A DNA stretch of 64,000 nucleotides from contig NC_031671.1 in assembly GCF_001640025.1 (NCBI RefSeq), positions 2,604,001 to 2,668,000 of the forward strand. The letters run 5' to 3'. Positions 58,790 to 64,000 of the stretch are shown piece after piece; position 1 is the stretch's first letter, and each line of letters starts with the position of its first letter. The notes below the pieces were generated by a model that did no database searches, was not told the origin of the DNA, and saw only the letters and a program-made list of their open reading frames with translations. Source of the DNA: Sugiyamaella lignohabitans. Lineage: Eukaryota; Ascomycota; Dipodascomycetes; Dipodascales; Trichomonascaceae. A program made the position numbers and the translations under genes.

Positions 58790-60160
58790 TTAAACTGCAC
58801 CGGCTTGGCGAAGACCGTCGATTTCAGGGAGATCATAGCCGAGATGTTGGAGAACTTCATTGGTGTGCTCGCCGAGGAGAGGTGGTTTGCGACGCAGTTC
58901 GAGCTGGAAGCTGTCGAACTTGACTGGAGGACCGATGGTTCGGAGGAGTCCGTCTCTGGCGGCTTCGAACTGGTCGATGGTCATGACCATGTCGCGGGCA
59001 GCGGCTTGTGGATGGTCGAGTGCGTCGACGACGTCGTTGAGTGCTCCGTATGGTAGTCCGCTTGAATCGAGCAGGTCGAGCCATTCTTGTAATGACTTTT
59101 CTAGGAATAGTGATTCGAGAATTGGCACGAGCTCAGTTCGATTGTCGACTCTACCGTCGTTGGTGTTGAATCTGGGGTCATTGCCGAGTTCAACAGCATT
59201 GATCCGTTTACACAGTGAGAACCATTGTCGGTTGTTATTGGCAGCAATGAAGATCATTTTGCCATCTTTTGTTTTGAATCCTCCGTACGGAACCAGGTTC
59301 GGATGTCCTAGTCCGAATCTCTTGCCTCGTCGTCTGTTTTCTGGCTGGTCCAAGTCGAGGTTGATACTGGCCAGTCCAACATTAATCAACAGACTGAGTG
59401 CGCTTTCAAACAAACTAGCATCGATTCTGGTCCCCAGTCCGGTGTTCTGTCTACCATGTAATGCTGCTAGAATAGCTCCATGAGCATATAATCCTGTACA
59501 GAGGTCGCCAATAGCCACGCCGGGTTTTGATGGCGGTCCAGTAGCATCGCCAGTGATATGTAATAATCCAGCTTCTGCCAATGCTATAGCATCGTATCCA
59601 GCACGGTCTTTACTGGGACCAGCTGGTCCATAGCCTGTAATATTGGCATAGATCAATCCCGGATTCTCTTTTTTCAGATCTTCGTATCCAAGACCCATGC
59701 TTTCTAGTTTTCCAGGCAAGAAATTAGCTACCAGAATATCACTTTCCCGGGCAAGCTTTTTAATGACTTCAATTCCCTTTTCATTTTTCATATTTACAGT
59801 AACAGATCGTTTGTTTCTGTTAATTGATGCATAATACAGCGACATGAGTGGATACTCGTCTTTCCAGATTTTCCCCTCGCCAGCTGCTCTCCAGAATCGA
59901 GTTTCGTCGCCAACTCCTGGCTGCTCGATTTTAATCACATCAGCACCGTAATCTGCCAGAATTTGGGTACAGAATGGCCCAGCCAGTACTCGTGATAGAT
60001 CAAGAACCCGAACTCCATCCAGCGGTAATTTACTCAAATGCTCTTTTTTGGCTGCTGAATAGTTACGTCTGATCCAGGAGCTGACTCCGACACTGGTCAG
60101 TGTCAGTCTTCTAGATGAGCGGATCAATCCCAAACTTTTGCACTGCAGGCTCGATATCAT
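58790..60160 (-). CDS. Class III CoA-transferase, SUGCT-like, mitochondrial
   Basis: A CaiB/BaiF-family CoA-transferase most like human SUGCT (succinate-hydroxymethylglutarate CoA-transferase), which activates glutarate and related dicarboxylic acids. From the first ATG at 60160 it has 456 aa. Residues 1-40 are rich in Arg, Ser and Leu without acidic residues, a mitochondrial presequence. The catalytic domain follows: LDGVRVLDLSRVLAGPFCTQ, NRNKRSVTVNMKNEKG, ITGYGPAGPSKDRAGYDAI. The catalytic Asp lies in VAIGDLCTGLYAHGAI (about residue 218). It is divergent from an acyl-CoA dehydrogenase across 621 bases, consistent with joint use in organic-acid or amino-acid breakdown (inference). The 3' end is GC-rich beside copy 20. 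Confidence 0.87.
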   Translation of the reverse strand: MISSLQCKSLGLIRSSRRLTLTSVGVSSWIRRNYSAAKKEHLSKLPLDGVRVLDLSRVLAGPFCTQILADYGADVIKIEQPGVGDETRFWRAAGEGKIWKDEYPLMSLYYASINRNKRSVTVNMKNEKGIEVIKKLARESDILVANFLPGKLESMGLGYEDLKKENPGLIYANITGYGPAGPSKDRAGYDAIALAEAGLLHITGDATGPPSKPGVAIGDLCTGLYAHGAILAALHGRQNTGLGTRIDASLFESALSLLINVGLASINLDLDQPENRRRGKRFGLGHPNLVPYGGFKTKDGKMIFIAANNNRQWFSLCKRINAVELGNDPRFNTNDGRVDNRTELVPILESLFLEKSLQEWLDLLDSSGLPYGALNDVVDALDHPQAAARDMVMTIDQFEAARDGLLRTIGPPVKFDSFQLELRRKPPLLGEHTNEVLQHLGYDLPEIDGLRQAGAV

Positions 60161-60781
60161 CGCTCCAATTCGCAGTCCTAAAGGGTCAGTCGTGACCTGA
60201 GGTCCAGTCAAACGTGAAAGGCTAAAGTGAGATGCAAGCTGAAGTCCTAGTAGTAGTAACGTGAGCGTACAATTTTTGGTCAATCGTGAAGTACAATCCT
60301 AAAACGTACCGAGTGTTCTAAATTCACTTGAATCCAAACTACACACCACCGTTATAAATATGTTATAAATATAATAACATTAACAACATCGACCCCGGAA
60401 TCGATGCGGAAATCAAATGGCCGAAAACCGCGCCGATGACGGATGCCGCGAAACCGTGACCGGGCCCCGAGCCCGGGTTCCCAAGAACTTTGTTATCATA
60501 CACAGTATATCCACCGAGGTAATGTGGGGTCCTGCATATTTATGCACTTCCGCAACCTGTCGATCACCCCTGTCCCGAGACTCATTCCATGTGGGGTGGC
60601 TCGTTCCGCCGACGGGTCTGATCTGAAATCAACTTGAATTTTCCGCTGGTTTTGCGGTTTTTGGCCAACCTCGGGATATATATATAGATAGATATATATA
60701 CGGGGCACCCGATGATCTGAATATTTTCACAACGTAATCTGTTGACGTTTGTGTGTGGATATTTTTCAATTGTTGCATTCG
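60161..60781. promoter_or_regulatory. Divergent promoter, CoA-transferase / acyl-CoA dehydrogenase
   Basis: TATA-like runs at about 60676-60702 lie about 80-105 bases before the dehydrogenase ATG, and TATAAATA-like runs near 60353-60380 lie toward the transferase. Between them is a GC-richer stretch with several CCG/CGG triplets, possible Zn2Cys6 factor sites. No GC-rich element. Confidence 0.45.
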
Positions 60782-62131
60782 ATGATTTCGAGAAAGATAT
60801 TGCGTGGTCTTCGAGTAGCTAGCCTCCGACCCAGTCTCAACAATTTAGCTAGCAGAGTTAATTCAGATCTTGGCAGTACTCTTGCCAGTGGAGGTCATAA
60901 AAATGGAACTTTAAGTGAAGGAAGAAGAGGTGTTCATGGTCAGGCTACTGAATACCTACCGAACAACTACCCCGACTTTACCGAGTCTCAGAGCATGGTC
61001 AGAGGTGCGATTGCCGATGTATGTTCGGGATTCGATGATGGATACTGGTCACAGATCGAGTCTGAGCACCGATTTCCTTCAGAATTTTATAATGCCGTAG
61101 CGAAAGACGGATGGTTGGGTATCTGTTTGCCAGAAAAGTATGGCGGATCTGACTTGGGAGTTTCCGAGGCAGCTGTCATGACCCAGACGATTTCAGAGAG
61201 TGGAGGTGGTATGGCAGGAGCCAGTTCGGTTCATATCAATATTTTTGGTTTAGAACCAGTACGAAAGTTTGGTACTGAGGAACAGAAGCAACGGATGCTT
61301 GTTCCATTGATAAATGGTAAAGAAAGAGCTTGTTTTGGTGTAACCGAGCCTAATACTGGTTTAGACACCTTGAAACTGCAGAGTCGAGCTGTTAAAGACG
61401 GCGACCATTTTGTTCTTTCAGGAAGCAAGATTTGGATTAGTACAGCTCAAGTGGCAGAGAAAATCCTCATTCTCGTGCGAACCACGCCTCTTGAAGAAGT
61501 GTCAAAACCAAGTCAAGGCTTGAGTTTGTTTTATACCGATCTTGACCGGTCTCAAGTCGATATCACCGAGATCCCCAAGATGGGACGAGCTGCCATTGAT
61601 TCGAATCAGCTGTTCTTCGATGGCTGGAGAGTTCCTAAAGAGGATCTCATTGGCGAGGTCGACAATGGATTCAAAATGATCATGCATGGAATGAATGCTG
61701 AACGAATTCTCATTGGTGCCGAGGCTCTTGGATTAGGATATGCTGCTCTCCGTAAAGCATCCATCTACGCCCAAGAACGATCTGTTTTCGGCCGGCCCAT
61801 TGGACAAAACCAAGCCATCCAGCACCCTCTAGCCGAGAGTTGGATGCAGCTCGAAGCGGCCAGACTCATGATATATCAGGCCGCTAAACTCTATGATGCC
61901 GGCCATGCCACCGGCGAATATGCCAACGCTGCCAAATACCTGGCAGCAGAAGCAGCCTTCCACGCCTGTGAACGAGCCATCATGGTCCACGGCGGCATGG
62001 GCTACGCCAAAGAGTACCACGTCGAAAGATACCTCCGCGAAGTCTTCATCCCGCGAATCGCCCCCGTCTCCCGCGAAATGATCTTCAACTACATCGGCGA
62101 GCGAGTCCTCGGCCTGCCTAAAAGTAAATAA
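60782..62131 (+). CDS. Mitochondrial acyl-CoA dehydrogenase
   Basis: A flavoenzyme of the acyl-CoA dehydrogenase superfamily, 449 aa from the first ATG at 60782; the frame upstream has no ATG. A presequence precedes about residue 50 (MISRKILRGLRVASLRPSLN). It is followed by GICLPEKYGGSDLGVSEAA, CFGVTEPNTGLDT and GSKIWISTAQ, then QERSVFGRPIGQNQAIQHPL and VHGGMGYAKEYHVERYLRE. The usual C-terminal catalytic Glu (as in YEGT) is absent; the site reads RIAPVSREM. A Glu in GMNAERILIGAEALG aligns with the helix-G catalytic base of isovaleryl-CoA dehydrogenase. That suggests a branched or bulky substrate, unknown. Divergent from the CoA-transferase. The last 300 bases are markedly C-rich. Confidence 0.88.
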   Translation: MISRKILRGLRVASLRPSLNNLASRVNSDLGSTLASGGHKNGTLSEGRRGVHGQATEYLPNNYPDFTESQSMVRGAIADVCSGFDDGYWSQIESEHRFPSEFYNAVAKDGWLGICLPEKYGGSDLGVSEAAVMTQTISESGGGMAGASSVHINIFGLEPVRKFGTEEQKQRMLVPLINGKERACFGVTEPNTGLDTLKLQSRAVKDGDHFVLSGSKIWISTAQVAEKILILVRTTPLEEVSKPSQGLSLFYTDLDRSQVDITEIPKMGRAAIDSNQLFFDGWRVPKEDLIGEVDNGFKMIMHGMNAERILIGAEALGLGYAALRKASIYAQERSVFGRPIGQNQAIQHPLAESWMQLEAARLMIYQAAKLYDAGHATGEYANAAKYLAAEAAFHACERAIMVHGGMGYAKEYHVERYLREVFIPRIAPVSREMIFNYIGERVLGLPKSK

Positions 62132-62531
62132 ATCCCTGCATGTGCAGGGTCCCGTCCCTGCGTACACTATCTTTCTAATACACAAATTCCCTCTCACGGA
62201 TACCGGACTCGGTCCTACGGGTTGCAGAGGGTGCACGCTGCCTCCGGCGGCTGGGGCTCCGCCCCAGACCCCGCGGCTCCTCTCGCTACGCTCGAGTCGG
62301 TCCGTCTACGGTCCCAGCAGTCTCCTGCGAAGCAGGAGCAACCAGGGTCTGGGGCGGAGCCCCAGCAGCCGGAGGCACGGGGCCCCAAGTGTCAACACTG
62401 CGGCTTGTGCGGCGTATGTGTGTAGGGTAGGGAGAGTGAAATTTCAAAATTTGAAGTGTCTGCATGAGTTGAAGTTGACGGGAGAGCAGTGGTTCGACAT
62501 CCAGTTAAGTGTGTCGTGGGCTTGTATTGAC
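62132..62531. other. Intergenic, upstream of MRPL22
   Basis: Contains the GC-rich element 62239-62377. The MRPL22 frame is open through this whole stretch because the element has no stop codons, but the extension is repeat-coded and not homologous, so I start MRPL22 at 62532. Confidence 0.6.
62239..62377. repeat. GC-rich element, two-ended 139 bp (copy 21)
   Basis: CTCGAG-type left unit (variant CTCGCTACGCTCGAG), CTCCTGCGAAGCAGGAG right unit; the right end reads CAGCAGCCGGAGGCA. It lies 155 bases before the MRPL22 ATG. Confidence 0.95.
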
Positions 62532-63500
62532 ATGTCTTGGTTGGTTAGAGGCGGCCGGGTGCCGGTGAATGGGATTCTGCGGAATTCGACGGCGTTGAGC
62601 AGAGGTGTTCAGAGTGGTTGTGGGCCATTAGCATTTAATTTTACAAGAGGGTTTACAGCCGACAGCGGTCTGCGACAGAAAGAGCAGCAGGGTGGAAGCT
62701 TGTTTGGCGAGGTGTCTGAATATAAAGAGTCGGCCGACTCGAGGCTGGCACAGTTATCACATCGGACTCAAGTCGAGGAGAAGCCCGCCGAGGGCGAAGA
62801 GGTTCCTGCATACAAGAAACCTCTGGACAAACTCACTAACCGTGATTTGTTGACTGATCCCGAGGTCCAGGAGTTTGTCAACCCCCCAGCACAAACTGCC
62901 GCAGAGAAACTGCTGTCGCCACTGAAACGCGAACTTTATACCAAGGCTTTAGAGCTCAATGGTGGTAAATACGTGCCCAACCAGATCATCAAACTGGATA
63001 ACGGCAAATCGTATCAACTCAATCTCACAAAAGAAGAACTACAGGTATTAACACCATCGGTATATCTTCACTCATATCGAATCAAATCATCCCTTAAGAA
63101 GACTTATGTGTTTCTGCGAATGTTACGAGGAATGGATCTCAACAAAGCCATTACTCAATGTCATTTCAGTCCAAAGCATGTGGCCCGAGACGTTGGTGAA
63201 ATGCTGACTAGAGGTTTACAACAGGCCAAGGATCTGAAATTGGATCCTAATGAACTTTATGTCGAGCAAATTTGGGTGGGAAAAGATGGTACTAATATCA
63301 AGCGTCTTGAGTTCAAGGGCAGGGGCCGTGTAGGAACCATCACTCATAAATGGGTCCATGTCAAGGCCATCTTACGTCATGTGTCTTATCGCGAGGAAAA
63401 GACCGCTGCCAAGGTCGCTAAGGTCGATAACAAACAGGTCTGGCAACAGCTCAAGTCCAGACCCGTTCACTACGTCCTCGACAACACTTACAAGTGGTAA
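62532..63500 (+). CDS. MRPL22: Mitochondrial large-subunit ribosomal protein uL22m
   Basis: A mitochondrial ribosome protein lining the exit tunnel. The 322-aa protein starts MSWLVRGGRVPVNG, an Arg-rich presequence-like start. A linker follows, then the uL22 domain at about residues 180-300: SSLKKTYVFLRMLRGMDLNK, ITQCHFSPKHVARDVGEML and KRLEFKGRGRVGTITHKWVH. Length is similar to S. cerevisiae Mrpl22 (309 aa). The start choice is set by homology and by the repeat element just upstream. Convergent with the complex I subunit gene. Confidence 0.92.
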   Translation: MSWLVRGGRVPVNGILRNSTALSRGVQSGCGPLAFNFTRGFTADSGLRQKEQQGGSLFGEVSEYKESADSRLAQLSHRTQVEEKPAEGEEVPAYKKPLDKLTNRDLLTDPEVQEFVNPPAQTAAEKLLSPLKRELYTKALELNGGKYVPNQIIKLDNGKSYQLNLTKEELQVLTPSVYLHSYRIKSSLKKTYVFLRMLRGMDLNKAITQCHFSPKHVARDVGEMLTRGLQQAKDLKLDPNELYVEQIWVGKDGTNIKRLEFKGRGRVGTITHKWVHVKAILRHVSYREEKTAAKVAKVDNKQVWQQLKSRPVHYVLDNTYKW

Positions 63501-63578
63501 CGCCTGGGCTATGGTGCATAGTAGCATTAATATCTGTAAATAGAAGACATCCATGAAGCATACTGTCTGGGACGGGTC

Positions 63579-63639
63579 TGCCTCCGGCGGCTGGGGCTCT
63601 GCCCCAGACCCCGTGGCTCCTCTCGCTACGCTCGAGTCG
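63579..63639 (+). repeat. GC-rich element, single-ended (copy 22)
   Basis: TGCCTCCGGCGG, CTGGGGCTCTGCCCCAG hairpin, then CTCGCTACGCTCGAGTCG. In the MRPL22/complex I convergent gap. Confidence 0.94.
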
Positions 63640-63807
63640 TAGCGTGGGGAATGGCCAGTGCTACTGGTAGAGTTGGGTCTGTGAGGGGAGGGTAGAGAGG
63701 TGTTGGAGGCTGGGCCACTGACACCAAGGTATGGTTTCCTGTTTGTTATAGCGGTCATTAAATTTTATTGTATCGGTCGTTTATGTGCTATGATGTGATG
63801 TGGTCGG

Positions 63808-64000
63808 TTACTCGTCGTCGTAGCCAGTGAGGTTACGGTCTCTGGGTCTATTGGGGATGGGGTAGCTCGTGGGCACATGAGGGGCATTGTCAAACAGATA
63901 TTTTCTTCTGAGAGGGGTGGCAAATAATGCCAAAGCTGGTCCTACGATGCCAAGCCCGAGCGATACCACGATAGCTGGCCGAGTATGCATAGCATATCGA
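63808..64000 (-). CDS. Complex I 9.5-kDa subunit (NI9M-like), cut by window end
   Basis: The C-terminal 63 codons of a small single-membrane-span protein. VVSLGLGIVGPALALFATP forms the helix, followed by LRRKYLFDNAPHVPTSYPIP and the ending NLTGYDDE. This matches the fungal complex I 9.5-kDa accessory subunit, which ends in a YPVP...LTGYDD-type sequence. The frame stays open to the window edge and reads R-Y-A before the internal Met, as in the family, so the N-terminus lies beyond 64000. Presence of complex I subunits separates this yeast from Saccharomyces. Confidence 0.75.
   Translation of the reverse strand, partial: RYAMHTRPAIVVSLGLGIVGPALALFATPLRRKYLFDNAPHVPTSYPIPNRPRDRNLTGYDDE

Noticed and set aside
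62142..62531. N-terminal extension of MRPL22 through the GC-rich element
   Set aside because: The frame is open only because the repeat lacks stops. The extension is not homologous, and a presequence-like start with ATG lies at 62532.
3775..63639. CRISPR-like array or mitochondrial insertion as explanation for the GC-rich repeats
   Set aside because: Copies are spread kilobases apart between nuclear genes with spliceosomal introns, in both orientations, without regular spacers or cas genes. No mitochondrial genes accompany them.

Overview
This window is nuclear DNA of a budding yeast. The proteins are fungal (SHO1, DAL81/TamA-type regulator, ANP1, OCA5, ECM29, COA3, complex I 9.5 kDa subunit). 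At least 14 spliceosomal introns are visible, most near the 5' ends of genes. Introns use GTAAGT, GTAGGT or GTGAGT donors and a CTAAC branch site only a few bases before the acceptor AG, as in the Yarrowia side of Saccharomycotina. A complex I subunit and a molybdopterin-synthase subunit also argue against a Saccharomyces-type genome. My best inference is a Trichomonascaceae-like yeast (Sugiyamaella/Blastobotrys group); I cannot confirm the species.

Layout. 0.5-6.4 kb: YPT6 (five exons, minus), an unrecognised 287-aa protein, a TMEM115/YOL107W-like Golgi rhomboid relative, and the small subunit of molybdopterin synthase. 7.3-16.6 kb: TPS2, a DAL81-type regulator, RFC4, RCE1 and cyclin C, largely in convergent pairs, followed by tRNA-Ala(TGC). 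18.4-31.7 kb: ceramide synthase LAG1, SHO1, a vacuolar amino-acid transporter, NOP53, a PRCC-family protein, COA3 and PRP24/SART3. 31.8-46.2 kb: ECM29, an F-box protein, a 2.9-kb gene-poor stretch, OCA5 and ANP1. 48-64 kb: PRP19, an AIM21-like actin-patch protein with a capping-protein-binding motif, a Ser/Thr-rich single-pass membrane protein, the Yippee gene MOH1 (three exons), a divergent pair (class III CoA-transferase and acyl-CoA dehydrogenase), MRPL22, and the C-terminal part of a complex I subunit cut by the window end. The genes are mostly unrelated housekeeping functions; the CoA-transferase/dehydrogenase pair is the one plausible pathway pair.

The most striking feature is a dispersed family of GC-rich palindromic elements: 22 copies in 64 kb, 11 single-ended (about 55-62 bp) and 11 two-ended inverted pairs, six of which are 138-140 bp. 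Each unit has two consecutive hairpins. Stem sequences vary with compensation, all six frames are free of stop codons, and no exon is interrupted. Copies occupy 7 of the 8 convergent intergenic spaces and several introns, and the 3' ends of genes beside them become visibly GC-rich. They resemble the mobile double-hairpin elements and GC clusters known from fungal mitochondrial DNA, but here they sit in nuclear DNA. Two further stretches (about 40.60-40.81 kb and 54.31-54.42 kb) can fold like structured RNAs and match nothing I recognise.
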